Made by a program: the position numbers and the translations under genes. From positions 1-56,259 of the forward strand of contig JABXKS010000049.1 in NCBI GenBank assembly GCA_013619125.1: DNA of 56,259 nt, in the 5' to 3' direction. Positions 17,823 to 26,261 of the stretch are shown in pieces (the stretch's first letter is position 1; each line of letters opens with the position of its first letter). The DNA is from Clostridiales bacterium (GTDB taxonomy: Bacteria; Bacillota; Clostridia; Tissierellales; GPF-1). Below the pieces are notes generated by a model. It was given only the letters and a program-made list of their open reading frames with translations, did no database searches and had not been told where the DNA came from.

Positions 17823-17840
17823 ACTTTTAACCGGAATGAC

Positions 17841-17869
17841 TTCAAATTCTAATCAAGTCAGGGTATAGT
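17841..17869 (+). promoter_or_regulatory. Probable promoter of the DUF503 gene
   Basis: TATAGT at 17864-17869 with TTCAAA 17 bases upstream (17841-17846). The -35 is weak; position 34 bases before the ATG is reasonable. Confidence 0.4.
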
Positions 17870-17902
17870 GAAAGTAACCAAAAACGAATTAGAGGTGAAA
17901 AA

Positions 17903-18187
17903 ATGTTTGTAGAGTCAAATAAAATCGAGATTCGGATTTTCGATTCATTCTCACTAAAAGATAAGAGAAACATCGTTAAAAGCATCATTGCAAAGACGCA
18001 TCATAAATTTAATGTAAGCATCTCAGAAGTTGAAGACTACGATCTTTTGAACAAGGCTACTTTAGGCATATCGATTGTAAGCAACAGCAATCAATTAAAC
18101 CAGCAAATTTTTGATAGCATCATTCGTTTTATCGAGGATAACTACGAGGTGGAAATCATATCCATAGAAAACTATGATCAAATATAA
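17903..18187 (+). CDS. DUF503 (YlxP-like) protein
   Basis: A 94-residue protein of the DUF503/YlxP family: SLKDKRNIVKSIIAK followed by FNVSISEVEDYDLLNKATLGI and a C-terminal FIEDNYEVEII match the family from end to end. In most Firmicutes ylxP lies in the nusA-infB-rbfA translation cluster, but here it stands alone between an OYE gene and flavodoxin-like genes, so it may be a second copy. An AGAGGTG ribosome binding site precedes the ATG. Function in the family is not established. Confidence 0.85.
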   Translation: MFVESNKIEIRIFDSFSLKDKRNIVKSIIAKTHHKFNVSISEVEDYDLLNKATLGISIVSNSNQLNQQIFDSIIRFIEDNYEVEIISIENYDQI

Positions 18188-18201
18188 AAAGCTTTTACTA
18201 T

Positions 18202-18290
18202 TCAAGAAGAGCCTCAAAAGGTACCGACCCCCAAAGATTAGATTTCACTCTAACTTTTGGGGTTAAGCACCAAATTGAGGCTCTTCTTGA
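18202..18290. repeat. Nested palindrome, probably IS-end relic inside a terminator hairpin
   Basis: The outer arms TCAAGAAGAGCCTCAA (18202-18217) and their exact complement (18275-18290) enclose a second palindrome of two 23-base arms (18220-18242 and 18249-18271; 17 of 23 positions complementary) around TTTCAC. The inner arms begin GGTACCGACCCCCAAA and GGTGCTTAACCCCAAAAG read inward, which resembles the terminal inverted repeats of IS150-group IS3 elements. The outer hairpin probably terminates the DUF503 gene and the convergent reductase gene. Confidence 0.6.
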
Positions 18291-18335
18291 TCTAGTTTCT
18301 TATATAAAAATGAGTTTCTCAGAAAGCCCCTTCCC

Positions 18336-18989
18336 TTACATTTTGCTATAAGGCGCATCAAACCGTTTATCAAAGGCATTGTTTTTCTTTAGCTGTCGAT
18401 CCCAGTAGAGATTAGTAAGTCCTAGTTTTTGCAATATTTTAAAGTACGCTGCCTTTGCTTTGGAGTGCACCAAAGGTCCTTCCAGTGCCACTTTCGCTTC
18501 TTTCTGGAAGGGTATGTTTCTCTGATAATCACGACCAATGGCAGCAACTTGCTTCGCTTTTTTAGCTGTCATTCTAGGAGGCATCATTCTAAATCCTTCA
18601 CTGCCCGGTATAATAAAAACACCATACATTTTCATTTCCATGATGTCTGCAAATCGGGTTAGATATTTTTCCAGATTTTTAGAATGAATGGCTTCTGAAA
18701 ATCCAGAATGGATAATAAACAACACTTCCTTGTCCTTAAAAACCTCTTTATGCTGACTCATCCGTTCAAAGAAATGCTTCACTTGAGCGGGCATTCCATC
18801 CACATAAAGTGGAAACACAAATAACAGTTGATCAAATGATTTTGCCTCTTCAATCATACTTTCATGTTGCTTTACTTTTTTTAGGTAAGCCGTTGTTGTA
18901 GATTCAAATTCTTCTATAAACCATGAAATAATGATATTGGAATTACTGTTTTCTCCTCTGGGACTGCCATTAAATATCAGTAAGGACAT
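18336..18989 (-). CDS. Flavodoxin-fold NAD(P)H-dependent reductase
   Basis: A 217-residue flavodoxin-like protein. SLLIFNGSPRGENSNSN is the FMN phosphate loop, and LLFVFPLYVDGMPAQVKHFFER is the typical family motif. The C-terminus is basic and less conserved. The ATG at 18989 is used; a TTG six bases earlier has better spacing to the GGAG site and may be the true start. It overlaps the end of the preceding flavodoxin-fold gene by about 20 bases, so the two are co-translated and may form a pair. The electron acceptor is unknown. Confidence 0.78.
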   Translation of the reverse strand: MSLLIFNGSPRGENSNSNIIISWFIEEFESTTTAYLKKVKQHESMIEEAKSFDQLLFVFPLYVDGMPAQVKHFFERMSQHKEVFKDKEVLFIIHSGFSEAIHSKNLEKYLTRFADIMEMKMYGVFIIPGSEGFRMMPPRMTAKKAKQVAAIGRDYQRNIPFQKEAKVALEGPLVHSKAKAAYFKILQKLGLTNLYWDRQLKKNNAFDKRFDAPYSKM

Positions 18990-19497
18990 GCTCAAATTCA
19001 GCTCCTTTCTTAACTCGGACAACCTCAATCAGTTCATTTCTAAGGTTTAACGAGGTTCTTTTATAAAGCTCTGTAAGTGTGGCAATATCTTCATCCGTTG
19101 TATCTTCATCCTCAAGTACAATCACCTTTATATCTGGAGTTTTACCGTATCTCTGTCTATGATGCTGTTCTCCTTTATAAATCTCAATGTATGGATGAAT
19201 CATCGGGATCAGCCTGTCTTTAAACTTCTTAATCAAAGAAGATTCATATCCGGCAAGGATCGGTGTAATAATTGTAAGTTGATCTGCTGAAGGAATTCGG
19301 GACAGAATCTGCTCATAGTCATCTTTTATGGCGCATATCCCCGGTGTCTTCACCCAACAATCCCAGCATCCCTGACAATAGTTGATCTGTAAATCCCTTA
19401 GCTTAAAGTACACCGAATCCTTATGATCCATCTGCTCCAATTGCGTTTCAAACTCACTGAAACTGGAATTCGTTATGCCATTAATTATCAGATTCAT
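18970..19497 (-). CDS. Flavodoxin-fold oxidoreductase with CxxC pair
   Basis: A 175-residue protein with a degenerate N-terminal flavin loop (LIINGITNSSFSEFE) and the NADPH-dependent FMN reductase/iron-sulfur flavoprotein motif YCQGCWDCWVKTPGICAIKDD, then a strand-loop ITPILAGYESSLIKKFKDRL where most relatives have a TPVYW/F motif. The ATG at 19497 is preceded by GGAGG. The missing SGS-type phosphate loop suggests weak or altered flavin binding, possibly with FMN supplied by the overlapping partner gene downstream. Function unknown beyond redox. Confidence 0.72.
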   Translation of the reverse strand: MNLIINGITNSSFSEFETQLEQMDHKDSVYFKLRDLQINYCQGCWDCWVKTPGICAIKDDYEQILSRIPSADQLTIITPILAGYESSLIKKFKDRLIPMIHPYIEIYKGEQHHRQRYGKTPDIKVIVLEDEDTTDEDIATLTELYKRTSLNLRNELIEVVRVKKGAEFEHVLTDI

Positions 19498-19734
19498 CTT
19501 CAACACGCCTCCTTTTATCCCTATCAACACTTTTAATGATTCAACAGCATGCAAATCACAATACCATTTCTTTAATCTCCGCTAAACAACCCGCTCTTTT
19601 CTCTCTTTAAACATACCCTACTCCCACACGTAAAATCGCCTTCATCAAAATCGAAGGGTTCGGTTATCCGAAGAATCTTGCCTACCCACATGCTTTCAGA
19701 GAATGAATATGATAGAAGATTGAATGTATTGCTT

Positions 19735-20301
19735 CTATGACCGCCTTGCTTCAATTGCGTTTCGTAAGAATTCTACACTCTCCTCCATTGCTTCATCAAA
19801 ACGATGACTCGTATCAATAAATGGAAGTCCTAGGTTTTCACATTGTTGCGCCATCTGAACGCCCTCTTTCAAGAATCCGCCTAAAATTTTCTTCATCTCA
19901 TCATCTTGGACATCTCTCGTCCAATCTTTTTCACGCTCAAAGCATCTAAGATCCTCTAATTTCTTTTCACAGCTTAAATTTGGCGAACCCACGTAGAGAA
20001 TCACCGTCTCGTGTTTATTCTTCATGCCTGCATAGTCTTCTGGAAACAATTGATACAAATCAATAACCGCATCCACCTCCTCATAAGAAAGATGAGAAAT
20101 AAATTCGTCCACAAAAGCAGCTAGCTTTCTACTGAATACTCGATTGTCATCCATATGTTTGATTCCAATCTCTGGATACAGATTCTCCAACGTAGAAATC
20201 ATGCTGTCAAACGGAATATAATTCATTTGCATCTCCGCTGCAATTCTTTTCGCAATCGTTGACTTCCCAGACCTTGAATGACCTGCGATGATGATGACCA
20301 T
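19735..20301 (-). CDS. P-loop kinase/AAA family ATPase
   Basis: A 188-residue P-loop NTPase starting at the ATG at 20301 (GGAGGAAAAGTT upstream); an open frame extends 63 codons further but has no start signal. Walker A is GHSRSGKST; the size and the EVDAVIDLYQLFPED segment resemble small nucleoside/uridine-type or tunicamycin-resistance-like kinases. No lid or substrate motif allows a firm name. Its promoter reads away from the GntR gene, so the two are divergent. Confidence 0.7.
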   Translation of the reverse strand: MVIIIAGHSRSGKSTIAKRIAAEMQMNYIPFDSMISTLENLYPEIGIKHMDDNRVFSRKLAAFVDEFISHLSYEEVDAVIDLYQLFPEDYAGMKNKHETVILYVGSPNLSCEKKLEDLRCFEREKDWTRDVQDDEMKKILGGFLKEGVQMAQQCENLGLPFIDTSHRFDEAMEESVEFLRNAIEARRS

Positions 20302-20398
20302 AACTTTTCCTCCTATCGATTCCCACGCATCTAGACCATTTAATCCCATGCAGATGTACAACTGGCAATCCATGAGCTGTCTTTTTTGCGTTTCATTT

Positions 20399-20428
20399 AT
20401 TATATTCCGACAAAATAAGTTTTTGCAA
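20399..20428 (-). promoter_or_regulatory. Promoter of the P-loop kinase gene
   Basis: On the minus strand TTGCAA (20423-20428) and TATAAT (20399-20404) are 18 bases apart, about 100 bases before the kinase start. Confidence 0.55.
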
Positions 20429-20442
20429 GGTTTTGAATATTC

Positions 20443-20471
20443 TTGACGACTAATTATTTTTGACATAAAAT
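20443..20471 (+). promoter_or_regulatory. Promoter of the GntR operon
   Basis: TTGACG (20443-20448) and TAAAAT (20466-20471) are separated by 17 bases. The expected start of transcription, near 20478, falls inside the operator at 20477-20491. Confidence 0.65.
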
Positions 20472-20476
20472 TACAG

Positions 20477-20491
20477 TGTGGTAATACCACA
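20477..20491. promoter_or_regulatory. GntR (FadR-type) operator
   Basis: TGTGGTAATACCACA is a perfect palindrome and fits the TNGTNNNACNA consensus known for FadR-subfamily regulators. It covers the predicted transcription start and abuts the ribosome binding site of the GntR gene, so autorepression is likely. Confidence 0.75.
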
Positions 20492-20501
20492 GGAGGAGAT
20501 C

Positions 20502-21134
20502 ATGTCAAAAGAATTGCAAGTGGAGCAACTAATCTTGAATGAAATTTTATCCGAACAATTAAAGCCTGGTGAGATGATGCAGCCCGAACGGCAATTGGCG
20601 ATCAAGTACGATTGCAGTCGCCCAGTGGTTCACAAGGCCATCATTCGCCTTGAAGATAAAGGAGTCTTGAAAATCAGACCACGTAAAGGAATCCGGATTC
20701 TGGACTTCAAAGTGTCAGGCCGATTAAGCCTGATCGAAGACATCAGCCAGCAAAGCAAGGAAGCCCTGTCTAGAAAGTTCAATCGTGACATGCTCCTCTT
20801 TATCAAGGACAATTTTAAGAATGTCCTACGATGCTTCGAATCTGTTCAAAAGCAACCGACTCCGATCCTATTAAATAAATCAGAAGACTATTTTGATCTC
20901 ATTTCCGACTACTGCCGTCAATGCGGCAATGGCGTCTATCCCATGCTGATGAATGAATTCCGAATTGGCATTTTAAATGTTGCCAAGTGCTGTACCGATT
21001 CGGAGGAGGTTAGTCGAATGTTTCAAGCGATTGAAAATAGCATCATGCAAAACAAGTTGAATCAAGCCATTTGTTTGGTGGACGAATGTTTCGAAAAGAT
21101 AGAAAATCTTTGGATTGGAGGAATGGATGTTTAA
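20502..21134 (+). CDS. GntR-family (FadR subfamily) regulator
   Basis: A 210-residue regulator. The N-terminal winged helix (1-70) has LKPGEMMQPERQLAIKYDCSRPVVHKAI followed by GVLKIRPRKGIRI. The helical C-terminal part is like FCD/FadR effector domains but the usual metal histidines are not evident. The ATG at 20502 follows AGGAGG. It is the first gene of a four-gene operon; its last bases overlap the DUF5058 start. It should repress its own operon through the palindrome at 20477-20491 and respond to a substrate of the M20 peptidase or transporter. Confidence 0.88.
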   Translation: MSKELQVEQLILNEILSEQLKPGEMMQPERQLAIKYDCSRPVVHKAIIRLEDKGVLKIRPRKGIRILDFKVSGRLSLIEDISQQSKEALSRKFNRDMLLFIKDNFKNVLRCFESVQKQPTPILLNKSEDYFDLISDYCRQCGNGVYPMLMNEFRIGILNVAKCCTDSEEVSRMFQAIENSIMQNKLNQAICLVDECFEKIENLWIGGMDV

Positions 21135-21849
21135 TTTAAACAGTGTATTTTTATTTGTAGTATCTGGCACTTTCATCGTATTTGTTTTATGTCAGGCAAT
21201 ATTTTTCCTGATCAGGGCGTACCGGGAAGGCATGAAGATGGGCATGGAGAAGAAAGTCTTAATGCGAACGGTAAAAACCAGTATCGCATTTACAATTGCG
21301 CCCGCCGTGTCGATTTTACTTGGGGTGATTACACTATCCAAATTTTTGGGACTGCCACTCCCCTGGTTACGCTTGTCGATCCTTGGGGCGATTACCTATG
21401 AGTTGACAGCAGCGGCATCTGCCGCCGCTACAATGGGAATTTCCATTTCAGAAGCCATCACTTCCGGTCAAATCTATGTGACCATTCTTTGGGTCATGAC
21501 CTTGGGGATCATCCCCAGCATGGTGTTGATTCCTTTGTTCTTGAAGAAATTTCAAAGCGGCATGTCCGTCATCAAAAAGCGGGACCCAATCTGGAGCGAG
21601 CACTTTATGACCGCACTGTTCATGGGCATGATCAGCGCGTTTTTAGGGGTTGTTTTCAAGGACGTTTCAAAAGGATTGGTCGGCTTTATCAGTGTGTTTA
21701 TCATGATGTTTTCAGCAGCAGTCATGATTGTAATCGGCCTGCTCCTCAAAAAATATAAAATTAAAGCGCTGGAAGATTATGCCTTGCCCATCTCCATGTT
21801 GAGTGGGATGGCTTTCTCCATCTTCATCACCGGTGTAATAGGAGGATAA
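21127..21849 (+). CDS. DUF5058 family membrane protein
   Basis: A 240-residue integral membrane protein with about six to seven helices. The stretch QAIFFLIRAYREGMKMGMEKK followed by TLSKFLGLPLPWLRLSILGAITYEL fits my memory of the DUF5058 family. The function of DUF5058 is unknown; its pairing with a second membrane protein and a peptidase suggests a transporter half. The ATG at 21127 lies within the end of the GntR gene with GGAGG five bases upstream, so translation is coupled. Confidence 0.75.
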   Translation: MFNLNSVFLFVVSGTFIVFVLCQAIFFLIRAYREGMKMGMEKKVLMRTVKTSIAFTIAPAVSILLGVITLSKFLGLPLPWLRLSILGAITYELTAAASAAATMGISISEAITSGQIYVTILWVMTLGIIPSMVLIPLFLKKFQSGMSVIKKRDPIWSEHFMTALFMGMISAFLGVVFKDVSKGLVGFISVFIMMFSAAVMIVIGLLLKKYKIKALEDYALPISMLSGMAFSIFITGVIGG

Positions 21850-21850
21850 T

Positions 21851-22561
21851 ATGAAAAACACAGCAGAACTGAGAAAAACCATAGACGTACAAGAGGCCGT
21901 TGTAACGAGTGATCCCTTTATTGAAAATACCCATCGATATGGCCGCTTGTGGATGGGGCTAACCTTTCTGTTTATGTTGGCGGTACCGATAGTCGTGGGC
22001 ACCTATTATGACGTGCATCCGGTCTTCAAGGATGTTGCAAAAGGACTCCTCGGCGTCGCACCGATTTTCTGGACGGTCGCTTTGATCGAAATTATCACCT
22101 TCACCCCGATGCTGGGGACAGGCGGTTCGTACCTGGGATTTGTGACAGGTAATCTGACAAACTTAAAGGTTCCATGCACCTTGATGGCGCTGGAGAATTC
22201 GGGATTCAAACAGGGCACAAAAGAAGGCGAAATCATTTCTACCCTTGCGGTTGCCACCAGTTCCATCGTGACGGTAATCATCATCGCAATTGGGGTCTTT
22301 ATGATGGCGCCCCTTACGCCGATCCTAAACTCAGAATTCTTAAAACCCGCATTCGATCAAATTCTACCGGCTTTGTTCGGCGGCTTGGCCGTCGTCTACG
22401 TCAGCAAGAATGCGAAAATTGCAGCCGTACCATTGATCTTTATGGTCGTAATTTTCTCTTTGATCCCTTCCTTGGCTTCCGCCGTTTCCATGTTTGTCCC
22501 TGTCGGGGCGATCATCGCGATCATTAGCGCAAGGATCATGTATAAGCGAGGTGTCTTATGA
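21851..22561 (+). CDS. Membrane protein, probable partner of DUF5058
   Basis: A 236-residue protein with a short charged N-terminus (about 1-30) and some seven hydrophobic segments. I recognise the GTGGSYLGFVTGNLTNLKVP segment only as a conserved-looking loop between helices. It starts two bases after the DUF5058 stop and overlaps the next start by four bases (ATGA), so it is certainly co-expressed. The two membrane proteins may form a two-subunit carrier for a substrate or product of the M20 enzyme. That role is inferred from operon structure only. Confidence 0.7.
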   Translation: MKNTAELRKTIDVQEAVVTSDPFIENTHRYGRLWMGLTFLFMLAVPIVVGTYYDVHPVFKDVAKGLLGVAPIFWTVALIEIITFTPMLGTGGSYLGFVTGNLTNLKVPCTLMALENSGFKQGTKEGEIISTLAVATSSIVTVIIIAIGVFMMAPLTPILNSEFLKPAFDQILPALFGGLAVVYVSKNAKIAAVPLIFMVVIFSLIPSLASAVSMFVPVGAIIAIISARIMYKRGVL

Positions 22562-23985
22562 TTCCTCTGCTATTACTCGGCATTCTGATTGTCGTTATTC
22601 TGGCACGAGCAATCCTGTTTCAACCCTATCAAGTGGCAGTCGACCAAACGCCAAAGGAAGTCTTGAATCAAGAAAAAACCATTGGAAATTTCAGAGTGTT
22701 GTTGCGTCATCAAACCGTTTCTCATCCTGATAAAGACAAAATGGATATGTCCGTCTTTAAAGCCTTCCAGCAATCACTCGTTTCGCTGTACCCGGAAGTT
22801 CATAAAACCTGTACATGCGAATATCTCGGCGATACCGGCATTCTTTATCACTGGAAAGGCAAAACACAAGACGAGCCTATCGTTTTAATGTCCCATTATG
22901 ATGTGGTGCCTGCCGAGGAAACCGCATGGGATGTCCCACCCTTTGAAGCAACCGTTCTTGATGGTGTTGTGTGGGGTAGGGGAACCCTCGATACAAAATG
23001 CACCCTGTTGGGTGTGATGGAATCCGCCGAGCATTTAATCAAGGAAGGGTTTGTTCCTAAGCACGACATCTACTTCTCATTCTCTGGCGATGAAGAAGTC
23101 AGTGGAGAATCTGCACCCGCCATCGTCTCCCACTTAAAAGCCAAGGGTGTTAAACCGCAAATGGTTCTCGATGAAGGTGGCGTCGTTATAGAGGACGGCA
23201 TATTCCCTGGAGTTAATAAACAGACCGCTGTCATTGGGGTCGGAGAAAAAGGCTATATCGATTTGGAAGTACAATTTGAGAGCCAAGGCGGTCACGCTTC
23301 CGCTCCGCCTCGCCATGGCATAACAGGCGCAATGGGCCGCTTGATGTCGGATTTGGAAAACAAAACAATGAAACCGGTATTTATGGAACCCGTATTGGAG
23401 ATGTTTAACCGTTTGGGGCGTCATTCAAGTTTTGGCTACAAGATTATCTTTGCCAACATGTGGCTATTCAAACCCCTCTTGACGACCCTTTTCAAAAAAC
23501 AAGGCGGACAAATGAATGCCCTGATTCGAACCACGACAGCCGTCACCGTCTTGGAAGGTTCAAAAGCATATAATGTGCTTCCCCCGAAAGGCAAGGTCGG
23601 AATCAATGCGCGGGTGTTGAATACCGACACCATGGATTCAACAGTGAAGCATATCAGTGGGTTTGTGAAAGTACCTCACAAGATTCAAGTACTCAACGGA
23701 AGAGAAGCCTCCCCGATTTCACCGGTACAATCGCATGCATTTGAAACCCTCGAAAAGACGATTTTGGATATATGGCCGGAAGCGGTGGTCTCCCCCTATT
23801 TGATGATCGCGGGAACCGACTCTAGGCATTTTCATGCAATCTGTGAAAATGTGCTGCGCTTTGCACCCATGGAGATTACCAAGGAAGAATTAAACCTGAT
23901 TCACAGCAACAATGAGAGGATACGAGTATCCTCCGTTCTCAAATGTGTCGAATGTTACGTTAAACTCATCCGGAGATTGGGATAA
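22558..23985 (+). CDS. M20 peptidase, PM20D1/CPS-like, membrane-anchored
   Basis: A 475-residue zinc carboxypeptidase-type enzyme. An N-terminal helix (LLLLGILIVVILARAILF) anchors it in the membrane. The M20 metal sites are SHYDVVP, WGRGTLDTKCT and SGDEEVSGES (catalytic Glu-Glu). The long spacing and anchor resemble yeast carboxypeptidase S and vertebrate PM20D1, which hydrolyses or forms N-fatty-acyl amino acids. It may cleave N-acyl amino acids or dipeptides outside or inside the membrane. Last gene of the GntR operon, ending at a strong terminator. Confidence 0.85.
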   Translation: MIPLLLLGILIVVILARAILFQPYQVAVDQTPKEVLNQEKTIGNFRVLLRHQTVSHPDKDKMDMSVFKAFQQSLVSLYPEVHKTCTCEYLGDTGILYHWKGKTQDEPIVLMSHYDVVPAEETAWDVPPFEATVLDGVVWGRGTLDTKCTLLGVMESAEHLIKEGFVPKHDIYFSFSGDEEVSGESAPAIVSHLKAKGVKPQMVLDEGGVVIEDGIFPGVNKQTAVIGVGEKGYIDLEVQFESQGGHASAPPRHGITGAMGRLMSDLENKTMKPVFMEPVLEMFNRLGRHSSFGYKIIFANMWLFKPLLTTLFKKQGGQMNALIRTTTAVTVLEGSKAYNVLPPKGKVGINARVLNTDTMDSTVKHISGFVKVPHKIQVLNGREASPISPVQSHAFETLEKTILDIWPEAVVSPYLMIAGTDSRHFHAICENVLRFAPMEITKEELNLIHSNNERIRVSSVLKCVECYVKLIRRLG

Positions 23986-24089
23986 CTCCAACAAATAGAA
24001 ACCAACACTATGTCTTTCATCAGGTTCATTTGATATAAAATATAGCAATCTGCCTGCACACATCTTTTAGGCGTTTCTAATTGTAAAAA

Positions 24090-24127
24090 AAAGGCCCAAT
24101 AAGACGAATTCGTCTTATTGGGCCTTT
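24090..24127. terminator. Perfect 38-bp palindromic terminator between convergent operons
   Basis: AAAGGCCCAATAAGACGAA pairs with its exact complement across the centre. A-runs upstream and TTTCCC downstream allow use by both the M20 gene and tctA. Confidence 0.85.
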
Positions 24128-24151
24128 CCCTATTAACCATTCAATTCCTCG

Positions 24152-25648
24152 TTATTTCTTTTCTTTATTTCTCTCGAATATCAGTTCTCTAAAAGATATG
24201 AAATTTGACAGCACCGAGAATACAATCAAGAGTGTCAACACCATGCTGATCGGACTTAAAAACAAGTCCTTGATAGGCGAATCCGACGATTGAAGCAAAG
24301 ACATCGTCCGTCTGAAATTGTCATCCATCAAGCCACCCAATACCAAACCAAGAACCAAAGGTGCAACGGAGTATTCTCTTTTTCTCATAATAAATCCGAG
24401 TATGCCAAATCCAATCATCAGCCACACATCAAAGAAGTTATTGCTTGTCGCAAAGGCTCCGACAACACAAAGGGTCGCTACAATTGGGAACAAATGCCGC
24501 TCTTTGACAGCTGCAACTTTAGACAACAATGGTGCTACGGTATAACCAAGCACAAGAATCATCAGGCACGCGATAAAACCTGCCGCCAGAATAACCGAAA
24601 ACATTTCCGGCGTCTGGGTAAATAGAAGCGGTCCTGGTCGCAAGCCATGAATATAAAACGCCGACAGGATTACCGCTGTAACAGCATCCCCGGGTACTGC
24701 AAGGGTCAGCATTGGGATTAACGCGCCACCTATGCATCCGTTGTTGGCCGCCTCGCTTGCTACAATCCCCTCTATCGCCCCTTCTCCGAAAGGTACCTCT
24801 GGATCCTTGGTGATCCTTTTCGCCTGATCATAGGCAATCAGCGCGGCAACCGGGCCGCCAGCGCCAGGAAGTGCACCGATCAGCGCACCCAGGACAGAAG
24901 AATAGATGCCCAAAGGCCAATGTTTCAAGATTTTCATGGTGCTAACTTTCTCATCCGTAATCGCGACGCTTACCGATTCCGTTTTCTTTTTGGATACTTG
25001 AATCAAGATCTCAGAAAAACCAAACAATCCGATCAATGCAGCCACGATTGGAATGCCTCTTTGCAAGTTCGTAATTCCAAAGGTAAATCTGCCGATCCCA
25101 AACATGGAATCCATGCCTACCGTACTCAAGAACACCCCCATTGCAGCGCTCAACAAACCCTTTACATAACTCTTGGATGTTAGAGAACCGATGGTCGTCA
25201 ATCCAAAAAAGGCAAGCAAAAAATAATCAAACCTTGTGAATTGTAGGGCTAATTTCGTAACAGGACCTGCGCTGACCATCAAGATAATCAGGCCAATCAC
25301 ACTTCCTATAAATGAATAAATCGTAGCGGTTCTAAGGGCAAGCAACGCCTTCCCTCTTTTCGCCATGGGATACCCGTCCAAGGTGGTCGATACCGATGAC
25401 GGCGCTCCTGGAATATTGATGAGGATTGCTGTAATGGCTCCGGAATAAACACCCACCACATAGACACCCATAATCAAGCCCATTGCAAGATTGGTGTCCC
25501 ACGTATAAGTAATACTTACAAGGAGTGCCGTAGCCATGGTGACGGACAAACCGGGCATGGATCCGACAAAAAGGCCGGATACAGCGCCTAAACATATAAC
25601 GCCGATAAACGGCAAAGTAATGATAGAACTCATATCTGCTAACATCAT
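24152..25648 (-). CDS. tctA: Tripartite tricarboxylate transporter permease
   Basis: A 498-residue, roughly twelve-helix permease of the TctA family. Typical are VGSMPGLSVTMATALL, LINIPGAPSSVSTTLDGYPMAKRG and the repeat IGALPGAGGPVAALIAYDQAKR. It is the large membrane subunit that imports a carboxylate captured by the TctC-type protein using the ion gradient. The start is 25648 or the next ATG (25645), which has better spacing from AGGAG. It follows tctB by a 153-base gap with a possible RNA hairpin. The substrate is a di- or tricarboxylate by family; not resolvable here. Confidence 0.93.
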   Translation of the reverse strand: MMLADMSSIITLPFIGVICLGAVSGLFVGSMPGLSVTMATALLVSITYTWDTNLAMGLIMGVYVVGVYSGAITAILINIPGAPSSVSTTLDGYPMAKRGKALLALRTATIYSFIGSVIGLIILMVSAGPVTKLALQFTRFDYFLLAFFGLTTIGSLTSKSYVKGLLSAAMGVFLSTVGMDSMFGIGRFTFGITNLQRGIPIVAALIGLFGFSEILIQVSKKKTESVSVAITDEKVSTMKILKHWPLGIYSSVLGALIGALPGAGGPVAALIAYDQAKRITKDPEVPFGEGAIEGIVASEAANNGCIGGALIPMLTLAVPGDAVTAVILSAFYIHGLRPGPLLFTQTPEMFSVILAAGFIACLMILVLGYTVAPLLSKVAAVKERHLFPIVATLCVVGAFATSNNFFDVWLMIGFGILGFIMRKREYSVAPLVLGLVLGGLMDDNFRRTMSLLQSSDSPIKDLFLSPISMVLTLLIVFSVLSNFISFRELIFERNKEKK

Positions 25649-25702
25649 ACACTCCTAACTGATCCACTCTGATGCAATGCCATTTTCTCTAAAACAAGCC
25701 AC

Positions 25703-25759
25703 TGGCGTCATCGCCGGTTCAATCGTTATGAAAAACAATGATCCGAATCAATGACGCCA
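25703..25759 (-). promoter_or_regulatory. Intercistronic inverted repeat between tctB and tctA
   Basis: TGGCGTCAT (25703-25711) and ATGACGCCA (25751-25759) are perfect arms, with a smaller stem possible inside. On the minus strand GTGGCTTGTTTTAG follows. It may act as a partial attenuator or mRNA processing site lowering permease expression. Confidence 0.4.
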
Positions 25760-25801
25760 ATTGGTCGTGTTTCATCTCAACCGCTCTGTTGGTTTGTCTT
25801 C

Positions 25802-26245
25802 CTAAGGCAATCTAACACCTAACAGGATCGCAAACAGACCGTATAAAGACAACGGTATTACAACAGAAATCAGTCCAATATTCAGAAATTTTCTTTCTCC
25901 AAGAATCATCATCATGACCACAAGATATCCGCATGAGGCAATCAGAAAATGCAGTATCGGCAGCAGTGCCAGATACAAAACGGTAAGTGCGATAACCGCC
26001 GCCGGACTTTTCATGGCTTCCCATGAAAAAATGCCCGCTTCCTCTTCTTCGCTCTTGATTGCAGGAATGATCATTGCCAGAGACAAGAGGATGATCACAC
26101 AAGAGATTCCAATGGGTATTAACGAAGGCGACAATGCCCATGAACCATACTTATGATAATTCAATGCCTCTTTGATAATAAGTCCCGACAAGATGATCAA
26201 AAATACGCCATCTTGAACTTTACTCTTCTTTAAATTAGAAATCAT
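25802..26245 (-). CDS. tctB: Tripartite tricarboxylate transporter TctB family protein
   Basis: A 147-residue protein with four transmembrane helices, the size and topology of the small TctB subunit. FLIILSGLIIKEALNYHKYG at the start and LIASCGYLVVMMMILGERK later fit the family. It lies between the binding-protein and permease genes in standard order C-B-A. The ribosome binding site is weak (AGGCG). Confidence 0.85.
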   Translation of the reverse strand: MISNLKKSKVQDGVFLIILSGLIIKEALNYHKYGSWALSPSLIPIGISCVIILLSLAMIIPAIKSEEEEAGIFSWEAMKSPAAVIALTVLYLALLPILHFLIASCGYLVVMMMILGERKFLNIGLISVVIPLSLYGLFAILLGVRLP

Positions 26246-26261
26246 TCTTCATTCGCCTGCC

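Noticed and set aside
19572-19754. 60-codon minus-strand frame after the kinase gene
   Set aside because: It begins inside the kinase gene, lacks a start signal and matches nothing I know.
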